Shown: positions 23,361-34,658, numbered from the stretch's first letter. The stretch: 64,000 bases of DNA from Antedon mediterranea (GCF_964355755.1 NC_092678.1:19688922-19752921), one strand, 5' to 3'. The notes: generated by a model from the sequence alone, not told the origin. Numbers and translations: made by a program.

Positions 23361-24480
23361 TGCGTGTGTCATACTTATAATAATATACCTAAAATATAGA
23401 TTTAATGGACCAGAACTACACTCAATATCCTATCTAGCCTTTTACAATTTTTTTAAAACTTAATGTTTAATTTAATTTCAATATATAATTCCATCGCATG
23501 GTAGGCCTACACCGTAAGAGCAACACTTAATATCAACAAAAAATTAAATAAACTTAAAAGTTAAATAACATTAAAAAAAAAGAAAGAAAATCAGGATCTT
23601 AAAGAAAGAAAAATTAACCAATGCGATTTGATACTCATAAAACATATGACCTAATTATCAATTAATTGCTTGAAGTATGCTGACAAAATAAAATGTTTGA
23701 AACAGTGAGGAAAAAGCGAAGAAAAGAAAAACATATGTTTAAAATATTAGAAATCTGAAAAGGATCAAAGACAAATTAATTACAAAGCTGATTTCTTTTC
23801 AAGAACATACTGTAGTGGAATATAAAAGGAAAACAAACCAGTGAGCAGTCAAAATTACCATCTTGGCTTGATGAGGCAATAACACATCCAGCTCATAACA
23901 CTATACAACAAAATCTTTGAAACCAGAAGAAATTAAGAGAAGCAATGATAATTATACTTTAATCCACAAAAACATGACAAAACTGACATCAACCATTACC
24001 GACCAAACGAACATTATCACATGTACACAAATAATTTACAAAAGTAATCAAAAAACAAAATCAGAGACCGACTAGAAGTAAATAAACCAATATATAAGGC
24101 TTTATACAGTAGGACCATCTTATACAGTTGGTCAATCAACTAAAATAAAAAGGAAATTTAACCAAAATCACAATTGACTTCCAGCCTCTTTTTTGCTTTA
24201 AATTACAGTTTTTTTGGGTATGCACTATATCATTTTTTTTTCAATCCAATTTTTGGTGAAACTATTATGTGTGACATTAAAATTGCATATTCAACAAAAA
24301 TATTTGTCAAAATTACTTTTGTCAGGGGGAAAATAAGTATATCTTTAATAGCATGTGATATTATTAGCAAATATTTCAAATGTAGTTTTAAAACTTTCCC
24401 ATTACAAACAATTGCCATAATTCTGATAACATTACAATACACCCATCCTCTGGGACTTATTTTCAAATGTAGCTAAAAAC
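23361..24480. other. Spacer between inverted arms, with MITE-related segment
   Basis: The spacer is AT-rich and A-rich with no gene. The part at about 24150-24480 resembles the interior of the TTAA-flanked MITE at 29226-29762 (TTTGCTTTAAATTACA, then TTTTTGGTGAAACTATTATG, then CAGGGGGA). Its ends are lost. Confidence 0.5.
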
Positions 24481-24539
24481 TTTCCAGTACAATTCCGGTC
24501 ATTTTGATGTGTATAGATGCATGCAGTAGCATTGGAAAG

Positions 24540-24810
24540 GCGAGAGAGGGGGAGGTGGTTGGGGTGATGGAGAGACACATATGTTTTACATGTTTGTCTA
24601 CACTATAAACTAGTTTAACAAAAAAGGTGTGATGTGCCCAAATATGGTAGTGATATGTCATTCATCGTGTCCATATATGGGCACATCACATTTTTTTGTC
24701 GCATAAAAATGTTATAGTGTAGACAAATTCTAATATTTGTGTAACATGTAACAAAAATATGTGTCTCTCCATCCACCCCAACCCCCTCCCCTCTCTCGAT
24801 CTCTTTTTTT
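24540..24810. mobile_element. CArG/CRE MITE, copy 4, inside a longer palindrome
   Basis: The core at 24594-24728 has ends TGTCTACACTATAAACTAG and TTATAGTGTAGACA, with CCAAATATGG and CCATATATGG. It sits inside further inverted homology: GGGGTGATGGAGAGACACAT pairs with ATGTGTCTCTCCATCCACCCC-type sequence. The hairpin lies close to the inner edge of the right arm of the inverted array. Confidence 0.7.
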
Positions 24811-24839
24811 AGATTATTAATTGCTAAATATATGCAAAA

Positions 24840-25475
24840 CGATGGGTCATAGCTCAAAATGACATTTCCAATTGAATTCTGACAAAATATTTTGTTCGAG
24901 CAAATATAAATGTGTATATTCTAAACAATTTGACACCAAACTTAACTTTTTAGGACAAATAGTTACCGAGATATTGACATATTCAAACATTAGAGGTCAA
25001 GGGTCAAAAAAGCTTAATTTATGGTAATTTTTTGAAAAAAGTTTCTATTAGACTAAATATTAGATTTATTTTCTTAACATTTTGAGCCCATTCTCAAATC
25101 TCTGAGAGTGCGTGTTATTGAGATATTAGGCAATCAAGGTCAAAGGTCAAACTGAAAAATAAAGCCTTTGCGGCCATTTTTGTACAATTATTTTCATTAT
25201 AGCGAATATAAATATATATCTTCCAAGCATTTAAAAAAAAAATAAATGTAAAATGTCCCTGCGTTGTCAAGATATGGCGATTTTTAGTTATATAATAGAA
25301 AAATATAAAAATTGAGGTCAGAGGTCACAGAGGTCAAATCAGATTTCCAGTAACTTTGTTTTGGCATCTCCACACTATACTCTACCAAACTGCTATACTG
25401 AAAAATTTGTATCCAGTTTGGTAACATCCCACCCCTTTTTCTCCCCTTAGGGACTGGACTATATAAGATTATACA
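24840..25475 (-). repeat. Right arm of the inverted TGACCT array
   Basis: It is the inverted counterpart of 22757-23360. AGGTCAAAGGTCA (DR1 spacing) lies near 25139-25151, AGGTCAAGGGTCA near 24995, and AGGTCAGAGGTCACAGAGGTC near 25316. The outermost homology is AAGGGGA-type sequence next to CTCCCCTTAGGGACTGGACT. Confidence 0.75.
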
Positions 25476-26164
25476 AATGTATTGATTTGCGATGAATGGA
25501 ACATCCCAATCTCTCAGTCTGCCAGAGTTTGGTTTAACACAAGTAGGTAAATTTATGAGCCCTTGGTTTAACACATACGGTAGGTAAATATATGGGCCCT
25601 TTGAGAATAAACTTCTTGCAATACTTTGACAATACTGTAAATACACATTATTATATACAAATAAACTTTATACTGACAGTTCCTTCTCAACGTTTGTATT
25701 AATTAATAATTACCAAAAATATAAACGTCGTGACATGTACTTTAATATTTCAATCGATTATGACAGTGACAGTTTTAACAAAGTATTAAATCGCAAATGT
25801 TTTACTGTATTTAGAGGTATATTATATATAGGCTTATAAAACATGAACAAAATATTTCGTTACTGAGTGGATAAAGAATATATTTAAAAATTGTTCCTCT
25901 TTGTACCTATCCGCTTTCCCATCCCTCAACCCTAATGTTACATACAAAACACAAATTGGGTTTCTTTAAATGAGTCCAAATCAAAAATTTGGACTCATTT
26001 TGTGATAAGTTTCTCCATCGGAAGTAATTCCCAGGGTGCTAATTTTAGTTGACTACATAAATCATCGTGTCTATTTATTCGTTTCTGTAAACGACAATGT
26101 ATTATAGTCCTGCGGTACGTACATTTGAAATCGCCAGTTTTGCTACGCTGAAATTACTGTATAT
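25476..26164. other. Gene-free stretch with short hairpin
   Basis: No gene is seen. AAATGAGTCCAAAT and ATTTGGACTCATTT (25971-26003) form a perfect 14-bp inverted repeat with a 5-nt spacer. The remainder is AT-rich. Confidence 0.5.
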
Positions 26165-26225
26165 TCGAGAACCATCTGTGGGCACGACCTACATGGTACG
26201 CGAGCGAAGCGAGCGTACCATCTAG
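26165..26225 (+). mobile_element. Probable Helitron 3' terminus, copy 2
   Basis: CGAGAACCATC is again followed by a hairpin (26193-26221) with apex GCGAAGC and tandem A·G/G·A, but a different stem, ATGGTACGC against GCGTACCAT. CTAG (26222-26225) followed by T comes next. The stem differs from copy 1 but remains fully paired. Confidence 0.55.
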
Positions 26226-26594
26226 TACATTTAATATACAGTTCTAATTTTGATTACCGTTTCAAAAACAAAAAAGTCGAATTAACTGTCTGAAAGTAGC
26301 TGAACACAATGAAGGCCTATCACATGCGTTTTGTTCAAACAGTAGAACACAATAATGTTGTATTGTATGTTGTTTATGTAAAGAAAATGTCGAATCAATC
26401 AATCAACACGATTTCATTATTTATTAAGGCATTTCTTTTTAATATAAATATCCTAAAACACAAGTCTACATAAAAGAAAAATAAATAAGATCAATTCGGT
26501 ATTATATCATTGTCTGGCACACGCAATTCCTACAAATAATATTCTTATCATGACGGATTTTTTACATACCATATACAGTATCAAACACATGCAG

Positions 26595-26718
26595 AGCTCT
26601 GTCTACACTATCAAACTAGTTTGATGTGCCCAAATATGGTAGTGATGTGACGTCATCGTGTCCATATATGGGCGCAACACATTTGTTGTCACATGAAGGT
26701 AGTGTAGACATAGCTTAA
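26595..26718. mobile_element. CArG/CRE MITE, copy 5 (best preserved)
   Basis: The ends are AGCTCTGTCTACACTATCAA and GGTAGTGTAGACATAGCTT. The copy contains CCAAATATGG (26630-26639), TGACGTCA (26648-26655) and CCATATATGG (26662-26671) within 42 bp. It is the clearest example of the family. Confidence 0.85.
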
Positions 26719-26734
26719 TGGCTAGACGTGTACA

Positions 26735-26950
26735 ACATAACGCGTTTATATCAGCAATGCGTTATAAACGTTTTCTCAACGCAGGCGTTTAAAACGCGTA
26801 TGTAGCAATGCGTTTTAAACGTTTCTAAACGCAGGCATTTGAAACACGTCTATAGCAATGCGTTTAAAACACGTCTATTGCAATGCGTTTAAAACACGTC
26901 TGTAGCAACGCGTTTTAAACGTTTTGTCAACGCAGGCGTTTTAAACGAGT
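26735..26950 (+). repeat. Tandem repeat of GCAATGCGTTTTAAACG-type units
   Basis: About five irregular units of 30-55 bp combine AGCAATGCGTTTTAAACG, AACGCAGGCGTTTAAAACGC and ACACGTCTATAGCAATGCG. GTTTAAAC-like palindromes recur, and CpG is locally enriched compared with the surroundings. Confidence 0.7.
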
Positions 26951-27275
26951 TTCATGTTAATTTTTTCTTTATATTGATAAAAAAAAAAGTTTTTTCGAGC
27001 AAATACCTGATGCAAACAAGAAATATTATAATTTATTTATTGACAATAGGATGAAAAATTTTGCACATACAAAATAAAAGAATTGTCACAAGTCATAACA
27101 TTAAGTTAACCTGACAGGTGCGAGAAACTTTAGTTTTATGCAAATGATTTTGATGATGCTATGACAACAAAATTACCAGCATACGCAAATTACAGAGGCA
27201 ATATGCAAATTAAGCTGCATGCAAAATATTTTAACAAAGGGATGAAGATTGCATTGTCAAGATACTGCAATGTAA

Positions 27276-27384
27276 AGCTCTGTTTACGCTATCAAACTAG
27301 TGATATGACGTCACCGTGTCCATATATGGGCACATCACATTTTTTTTGTCACAAAAAGTTTAATAGGGTAGACAGCGCTTAATG
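27276..27384. mobile_element. CArG/CRE MITE, copy 6
   Basis: It starts AGCTCTGTTTACGCTATCAA and ends TAGGGTAGACAGCGCTT. It includes ATGACGTCACCG and CCATATATGG. The first CArG box is deleted. Confidence 0.75.
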
Positions 27385-28745
27385 CATGCGAGACAATGGC
27401 ATTGAAGATTCGATAATTATACATAAATATTTATTTTGTACATTAAAGATAAACATCCCGTTTCAAATTTGAGTAGTTAATAAAACATGATATAGCGTCC
27501 TCTATCGAATGGTTGGTTGCTTAAATTAAATTTTAAAGCGCCCTCTGTTAGGCCATCACCGATATATTTTCTTCATTACAGAAAGTACACTGTGGTATTT
27601 TGACTTTCTTTTCTTTTAGTATTAATGTGTTTTTTTTTTAAATAAAATTATAAACCATTCTTGTACTTCAAATAAAATGTTTTTAAAAGAAAAAAAGAAT
27701 CATTATCAGCAAGTTTTAGTACAAACAATACAATGATTATATTGATTGAGGAATAAATTCAAAGACAGCATGTTTTTGGAATATTAACCTGGGTTTAAAA
27801 AAATACGACAACAAATTTAATTACATTAAAAATTGTTCATCATGATGGAATTTACACTAATTTCTAAATACAATATTTACAGAGTATACGGATTTTTAAA
27901 AATCAGTAAAGGAAACTGGTAACAATTTCATGACAAAAATTGTATAAATATTATAAATAGTACAATATTAATAATTATTCTCAGCAAATTCATATCATTA
28001 AATAATTATTTTAAGAATTGCTACAATAACTCAATTGAACTTTCATTAAATAGTAAAGTATTATAAATAAAGAGAAATAGCTAAGTTAATCTCTAACAAT
28101 CCAAGATCTTACATAACATTTAAATAATATCATTTCTTCCGAAAGTACAGAGTACTATAAAATATGTACGATCCAATTAAAACACTCCATTTAAAATGTT
28201 AAATAGTGATGTGTCTCTTCCTTCCCTTCCAATAAACGGGTGACTGCTCTCGCTCGCTCAGTGCTAGATAATAACAGTCACTTCTTATAATATTCACTCT
28301 CTCTCTCCCATTATCAAGTTGAGGGGGACATTTATTTTTGATGACTGTACTGCATTTAGGGAAAATTAAAGCTTGCATTAAATAAATAAACCAAATATTT
28401 GTGTACACAATTAACTATAGTTATATCAATTAATTTTAATTAATTTATTGCGTTTCTCTTTGGATGTCGCAGCGTTTAAATGAGAAATTTGTTTTCAACA
28501 GAAAATTTAGATTTATTTGTGAGCATGCACATAGGCTTGATATGGTCCAGTGGTTTCATATTTTTATTCAAAGTTCACTAAATCATTTAAAAAAATATAT
28601 TTTAAAAATGGCAATTTTTAACAGATAAACAAGTAAGTTATTTTGGTACCTTAAATTTGACTTTTTTTCTTCCTTTTTTTCAATTTCGGAGAAAATTTAC
28701 ATTTCAACTCTTGGAATGGTAAAAAAATAAATAAAATTACATAAA
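27385..28745. other. Gene-free stretch downstream of the RSBN1-like gene (3' UTR side)
   Basis: No other gene is seen. The proximal part probably holds the 3' UTR of the minus-strand RSBN1-like gene. A possible polyadenylation signal on the minus strand is TTTATT at 28512-28517. The rest is AT-rich with short T/A tracts. Confidence 0.4.
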
Positions 28746-31700
28746 TTACATTACTTCATCTTTTGTGTTTTCTAATTCTTCACTTGGTTCCGCTTCACTG
28801 CACGTCATTTCAACATCACCATTTTCTTGAGTGTTTCCATTTGTTTCCTCCACTTCTTCAATTGGTTTCGGCATCACCTCAAGTTCTGGATGGTATTGTT
28901 TTAAACGGACATGCCACGCTACACTGATGCAAGCCGCCACAGTCTTGAACTGGTGTATAACGTTGCGGGGAATGAAGTATATGTCGTTGGCTCGTAAGCG
29001 TATTTTGGCATACCGAATACCCTCTCTTCTCATCTGGTTCAGTTTGGCATCCTCTACCCACTGAACGCACTGTAAATATAAAATTTTAAAATAACTAATT
29101 TTTAATTTAATAAAATATAATTTATATATTATAAATTTAATTATCATTTGAGAGAACATAATAATAACTTTATTGACAAACACTTTTGGATCAGTGGCAA
29201 CACACTCATTAGTGGTGCCGTCAACTTAAAGATGTATTGTCCCTTGAAACACAAAAAAATGAAGGTCAAAATATACTAAATTTTAATTGGCCATATCAAA
29301 GTAAAATTAAAGTTATTCACTTTAAGTCGAAAATTCAAGACAAAAACAACAATTTTACGTAATAGCTAAATTAATTTGATTACATTTCGTCTGGAAAACA
29401 AAGTAAACAAAGATTTCAAACCATGAGTATACATGCATGATGCTAATTAGGATTGTTTACAACTTGTCACGGTTGAGAAGGTGTTTTCACACAGATCGCG
29501 AGGAAGTTTTATGATTATGCATACAGAGCAGCCAAATATGCGCATTGCATTATGAGATATGTTTTGATCGCAAACCTTGACTGGAAGTCAAAGTTATTTT
29601 TTGAACCAAAAAATTTCTGTATTTCAGTTAAATGATTTTTTTCCCAACTATTTTTTGGTGAAAGTTAATAACTATTATGATACTTCAAAATGACCCACTT
29701 TTTTTCGAAATCTTTTTACTTTTTTTTTTTTGGAATTTGACAAAGGGACAATACATCTTTAAACAACATACAAATGAACATTATAAACCAAACATGTATG
29801 AATGTACAATATAACCTATTAATATAAAATATCGAGATAAAAATCAATATATTTATACAGCTAGTGTGACATTCCAGAATTTAATAAAAAATGTGATATA
29901 TCATAAAAACATTTAAGAGACTAATTTTTTTCTGGCTGTTTTAATTATTGTTCTGATTTAGCTTTTTGCTTATTTTTTTTTCTATCTCCATTGAGATTAA
30001 GCCACAGATACCCACAGCACTGATATTTTTCAGTAATTTGCCTTTGGATTTAATATAAATATAATATATAGACACATAAGAACCCATCTCTCGCACATGC
30101 TAGTCCAATATCCCTTACCATTACACCATACCAACACTTACCTGAGAGACAGGAGGTTCATGCAGATCAAGTTGCAGGGTTTCCGTGACATTTAAGAAGT
30201 CTGCAGAGTGAAAACAAACGACATCTTTCACATCAAGATCATCAACCGTATCCATGTCTTTACCATGGACTGCTTGCAGAACTCCAACGGCAGCTGTTGT
30301 CTGTCGGTCAAATCCTTGACCAATGTGGTCAGCGTGGCATCGCGTCCGGTCAGGAACGAGTAACTCTCTTGGTTCCGAAGCTCGGGGACGGTACATCAAA
30401 TTTTTCAATTCATTTACACCAGTTCTAGTGTTCAGGAAATAAATATTTGTGTTAAATTTTGATTTGAGGAATAAAAAAAAATATATGTAATAAATGTTGA
30501 ATTATTGTAGGTTACTAATACTAGTCAATGCTAACTGAAAGTTTTTAACAATGCAAAAGCACATCTTAAAGGGCTATGGAAGAGGAGACCTGGTCACGAA
30601 GACAAAATACTGTACTGGATCAAGATTTGGGTTTAAAAGATGCATTCAAATGCTATTATAGGTCCCCAGGTACTAAAAAAACATTATCTGATGTGATAAT
30701 TAATCGGCATTTTTAAAAAATCAAAATTAATGTTTGGTTCCCACTAGAGATGCAACAAAAGGACATGACACAACGTAAGTGATTTGACCGAATCACAGAC
30801 AATGGATTATTCAAACATTCAACTGGCTTGCATTGTTTCTATATTTTTGTGTTGCATCCTAGCAAGCGTTTTAACACCGTTATTTGTTTTATTTTTATTT
30901 TAATATAATTTCTCTTTACCTCCTTTTGGCTTTTGAGGGTGACTTGGGCAAATCAGCTGTTGGTATCATTTGTTCTCCTGGACGAACCCATATGATTGGA
31001 CCATCGTTACTATGACAGCGCTTTTCCATCTTCACTGAAGATAGTGGACCCCACGGCATGACACGGTGCAGAAATGAATTTTCCTCTAACATGTCTAAAA
31101 TATCTTCGAAATAATCTCCCGTTTCCTCGTTGACTGTTCCTACGAGGCTCATCTGCAGCATGGGTCCAGATTTATACGTACCATTACAGTACGAACGGTG
31201 AACATCGTTACGGAAATCATTGACAGTTTTTGTTATCAAATCGTGTTTAGTACCCAACAGTTCGGTTTTGATGACCGTAGATGGGTGTCTGCAGGCTAAA
31301 TAGTCAATAAGATTTGGAATGTTGTTGACAGCGTCATGAACGATACCCATCACATGATCACAAATGCCATCGGACGATTCACCATACACAATTTTAAAAT
31401 ACTCTTCAACAAATTTATCCAACTCCTCTCCTTTTAAATGCTGGATCTCTTTACCGTACACATGTACGACACTAGCGCCCCCATTTGATTGTTTTTCGAT
31501 GTGGATATATTTGCTAAATGGTGAGTTTGCCTCTTCGTGGCTGTCCAATATCATTTTAATGTTGTCTGTGGTCGTTTTATCCGAGACCTCCATCTTCATT
31601 GGTTTCTGAACAGTGACTACTGGAGAAGAAGGCGATATACTGGTTTTAACAGTATCCTGAGATGTACATGTTGTAGCATCGACCATGACTGGCCTATGTC

Positions 31701-33494
31701 TGTGATGATGGTGGTGATGATGCTTGTGTTTCTTAGCTCTTCTCATCATCGTTAAACATTCTTTCTTAATGTGCAACTTAAGTTCTGGTGACCCATCCTT
31801 TTTCACGATCCTTGAAGTGGCATACTTTACAAGTGGCCATGAATCACCTGTTTAGTAAGCAGAAAAATATATAATGAAAACAAATATTAATAAAATATAA
31901 TATTAATTTATTGTACAACTGTGCATTTATATTATTATTATTAATATTATGAAAATAAATTATTTATTATAGAGCAACATTGAACTACAAACAGGCCTAA
32001 AGGTAAAGCAAGCAAAGTGTAACTTCACTGTACTGACACTAGGCCTAGTAACAGGCCTAGCTAAATCTGACAGTACAGGGTTAGGGCGGTCCTACTACTA
32101 AACACCACCAGATACCAACTAGAGCAATAAATCCTACCACCAGAGAGCAGCCACCTGTTTGGAATTGATTATTAAGGGTATATTGCAAATTTCAAAGCTT
32201 AATTTTTTCAGAAACTGATAAAATTGAAGTTTAAAGTTGAATTTCTCGCGGTCGTATTCCAGAACCGAATGCGTTTGATAAACATAGCAACGAAACGAAT
32301 GCATTCATCCGTGTCTCTTGTGTATTGTATTGAACGGTCAACTATGAGGCAGGATTTATTGCTCTAGTAGGTATCTGGTGGTATCTGGTGGTGTTTAGTA
32401 GGACCCGCCCGGGTTAGGTTGTTACTGTACAGACAGTAGAGTGTAAATGTTAATGTATGATACAAATTCAGACACAATTAAATATACAGTTACTGTAGGC
32501 CTAATTAATAGTATAATCATAATCAAAGATAAACCAAAGATAATAAATTAAAAAATGTCTAGGATACACTAAAAACTACTGGCCGAGCGGTTAAGACAGT
32601 GGAACCGTAATTACGTAGCCATAACATCGGCAAGGGTTCGAGGCTCACTCACTCCATGGTTCTGGTGGTAGAACGAGTCTTCTCGGATAAGGACTATAAA
32701 CCGTAGGTCCAGTGTACACATCTAGCTGGTGTGCACTTTAAAGAACCTAGTACATCTTTCGAGACGAGTAGGGGGTTACCCCGGTGTATTAGTACATTAC
32801 AGCCACTGATCACCAACTGGGCCCTCTGGGAGACCAGTCTTTGACTGAAGAGGTTACTCAGTATAAATATATATTCAATCAATCAATCACAATAGTCGTA
32901 GCTAGGCCTAGTAGCCTAGTAGTCTTACTTACCATTATGAACCTGCTTAGGCTGATCTTGTTGCTGTAGCACCTGCGTCCCTGTTGATGGTGGTGAGCTT
33001 TCATTTCGTAGGCTAACAGCAGCAGGAGCTGCAGCTGTCGCTGGTGGTGGTGTTTGATTTTGTAATTGCTCTTCACTTCGACGTGCTGGCGATTGCCTTC
33101 TTATTTTTGCAGCAGATGGAGGAGGAGAGATATCGGACTCGCTTGTACTTGAATACCGTTGTTTATAATCGGTATACATATCCTCCGTGTAGCCCGAGCT
33201 CGATAACCTTCGATAGTTATGCTGTACCCGCCTTCTCTTGCCTGTCTCCATCACCATCGCAGGCCCCAATTTGCTAGGCGAAACGGTGGTGGGAGTAGGC
33301 GGGCTAGCTTCATAAACAACCAGCGTATCTGATTGTCGAGTGTCTCCATTAATTTTAAATCGACTACTTACGACAAGTGAATTATTTGGAGTGCTAACTT
33401 TGTCATCTTCGTCACACTTTGGACTTGATAAATCATTTTCAGACATCATATCTTCGTTTACATCACGTTTTCTTTCTCGTTCAGACGCCATCAT
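28746..33494 (-). CDS. RSBN1: RSBN1/RSBN1L-like lysine demethylase family protein
   Basis: Four exons with GT-AG borders and matching phases are 33494-32933, 31847-30920, 30424-30142 and 29069-28746, totalling 2097 nt and 698 residues. This is shorter than the vertebrate proteins, which are about 800 residues. RSBN1 family members are nuclear; the nematode relative DPY-21 is a JmjC-type H4K20me2 demethylase. Exon 1 encodes a low-complexity basic and Ser/Pro-rich region. Exon 2 encodes [20 protein letters not shown], a histidine tract ([14 protein letters not shown]) and the family core ([31 protein letters not shown]). Exons 3 and 4 hold the catalytic-type region ([14 protein letters not shown], then [20 protein letters not shown], whose His is a likely metal ligand). 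The C-terminus is acidic. The start [11 protein letters not shown] opens the long exon 1. A SINE, two MITEs and a Penelope-like fragment sit in the introns. Confidence 0.93.
29226..29762. mobile_element. TTAA-flanked MITE in RSBN1 intron 3
   Basis: Perfect terminal inverted repeats AGATGTATTGTCCC and GGGACAATACATCT are each bordered by TTAA (29226 onward and ending 29762). The ~535-bp AT-rich interior does not code. TTAA target sites are typical of piggyBac and Kolobok transposons; I cannot say which is responsible. Confidence 0.85.
29935..30040 (+). mobile_element. Repeat fragment shared with 51530-51720
   Basis: It contains TCTGGCTGTTTTAATTATTG, TTAGCTTTTTGCTTATTTT, CTCCATTGAGATTAAGCCAC and CCCACAGCACTGATATTTTT. 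The same ordered blocks appear in the inverted repeat at 51530-51720, so this is one interspersed family. It lies in RSBN1 intron 3. Confidence 0.55.
30731..30866. mobile_element. Palindromic MITE, GGTTCCCACTAG family, copy 7 (RSBN1 intron 2)
   Basis: The left end TTTGGTTCCCACTAGAGATG is kept. The core is TGACCGAATCACAGACAATG and the right side is GCATCCTAGCAAGCG. It is more diverged than the 2-4 kb copies. Confidence 0.6.
32089..32405. mobile_element. Inverted-repeat element in RSBN1 intron 1
   Basis: GGTCCTACTACTAAACACCACC followed by AGATACC at about 32093-32117 is matched in inverse by GGTATCTGGTGGTGTTTAGT followed by AGGACC at about 32376-32405. AGAGCAATAAATCCT and AGGATTTATTGCTCT also pair. 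The size and lack of coding sequence fit a MITE. Confidence 0.65.
32573..32891 (+). mobile_element. tRNA-derived SINE, full-length
   Basis: The 5' end resembles a Ser/Leu-type tRNA: TGGCCGAGCGG (32580-32590) matches the RNA polymerase III A box and GGTTCGAGGCT (32635-32645) the B box. A ~230-bp unrelated body follows and ends in an ATTCAATCAATCAATCAC tail, typical of SINEs. It is antisense to RSBN1. Partial relatives lie at 18780-18960, 39630-39745 and 52190-52262. The element is too long and its fold too poor to be a real tRNA gene. Confidence 0.85.
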
Positions 33495-34658
33495 GGTTCA
33501 TCGCTTACCCGGATGTCGTGTACCAGACGTTTTGCAGGATTTTTTATTAATTAATAAATAAGTGTTTTTCGTAACAATTGAGTTGGTAGCTATCAACGTT
33601 AAATGATAATAATGATTATAATTGTTACAAAATGAATATGCATACTACCCCTTTTTTCACATTACTGAAAAATACTGTAACTGACTGTAAAATTACGTTA
33701 TGTCTGGCCACACAAGACTACGAATAATTATGCATTTTTCTACATACCGCCCTCAACAATTTATCCCGACGCAGATTTTTTAACTTCTTGTGACAAACAA
33801 AATTGTATACTCAAAAAACATAGTATTGAGAATCGATCTGAGATGATGTATTTTTTTTGTATGGTCCAAAGTGTCCAATCCCGTCTATGCTGATTACGAT
33901 GTGTACCATAAGTGTAATAATAATAATGTTATAGTCAATTACTACATTACTTACTGTATAGCATATACACACGCTTAAAAAAAAGTATATCTGCTGAGTT
34001 TGATGAAACATGACTATGGCTATATCTATGTAGACATTTTAAAATTATTTTCTCCCCGGCTTCGTGTCTTGTACTTCATATATATATATATATTTCTATG
34101 TTTTCGTAATTATTATTTTATGTTTATTGCCGAAATGAATACAATTATTACGTCTTCCCAGAGTGTACCTACATTACTGTATAGCATATACACACGCTTA
34201 AAAAAAAGTATATCTGCTGATTTTGATGAAACATGACTATGGCTATATCTATGTAGACATTTTTAAATTATTTTCTATGTACAGTATAACAACATTACGG
34301 ATAGATGCATCACAAAATAGGCTTAACATCGCAAAGTAAACTTCGTGTTGATTACACAGAAATAACAAACCAAATACTGTACTTCAAAATATATTGTTTA
34401 ATGTTATCAAAAGAATACATTTTTATTTATTTTTTAAGCATTTTCATGTCACCTAGTTATTCAATATTATGCCTATATGACGTATTTATTGTGCACAAAA
34501 AAAAAACACGTTGTGCGTCGGCGCGGTAGAGTTTTTAGAATGTTACGCGCTGTTCTTATTCTGCTTGAATAGAGTGTATCTTTCTAAAAAATATATAATT
34601 ATCTACGGCACGCCTCTATGCGTAACACAGTAACTATCATTAATATGAACTAATAGAA
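33495..34658. promoter_or_regulatory. Divergent intergenic region with a 103-bp direct repeat
   Basis: RSBN1 (-) and the HhH-CaaX gene (+) start 1.16 kb apart and head away from each other, so both promoters should lie here. Nearly identical direct repeats of 103 bp occupy 33951-34053 and 34174-34276 (from TTACTGTATAGCATATACAC to AATTATTTTCT). An (AT)n run near 34080 lies between them. No TATA or initiator element can be assigned with confidence. Confidence 0.55.

Larger units (their letters stand above)
31848..32932 (-). other. RSBN1 intron 1
   Basis: This ~1.1 kb intron runs from GTAAGTAAG after exon 1 to CAG before GTGATTCATGG. It holds a GAGCAATAAATCCTACCACC segment near 32121 whose inverted form (GGATTTATTGCTCTAGTAGG) is at about 32351, giving a ~300-bp inverted repeat. 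A complete tRNA-derived SINE follows. Confidence 0.7.

Noticed and set aside
22350-26225. Treating the stretch between the two CTAG hairpins as a single Helitron
   Set aside because: Both hairpins are 3'-type ends in the same orientation, and no TC start or helicase ORF was found, so one element cannot be delimited.
28831-29070. Small ORFs opposite or out of frame with the last RSBN1 exon
   Set aside because: They are shadows of the true frame, which matches the RSBN1 C-terminal region.
32573-32650. tRNA-Ser/Leu gene
   Set aside because: A and B boxes match, but the sequence runs on into a ~230-bp body and a tetranucleotide tail and recurs as fragments, so it is a SINE.
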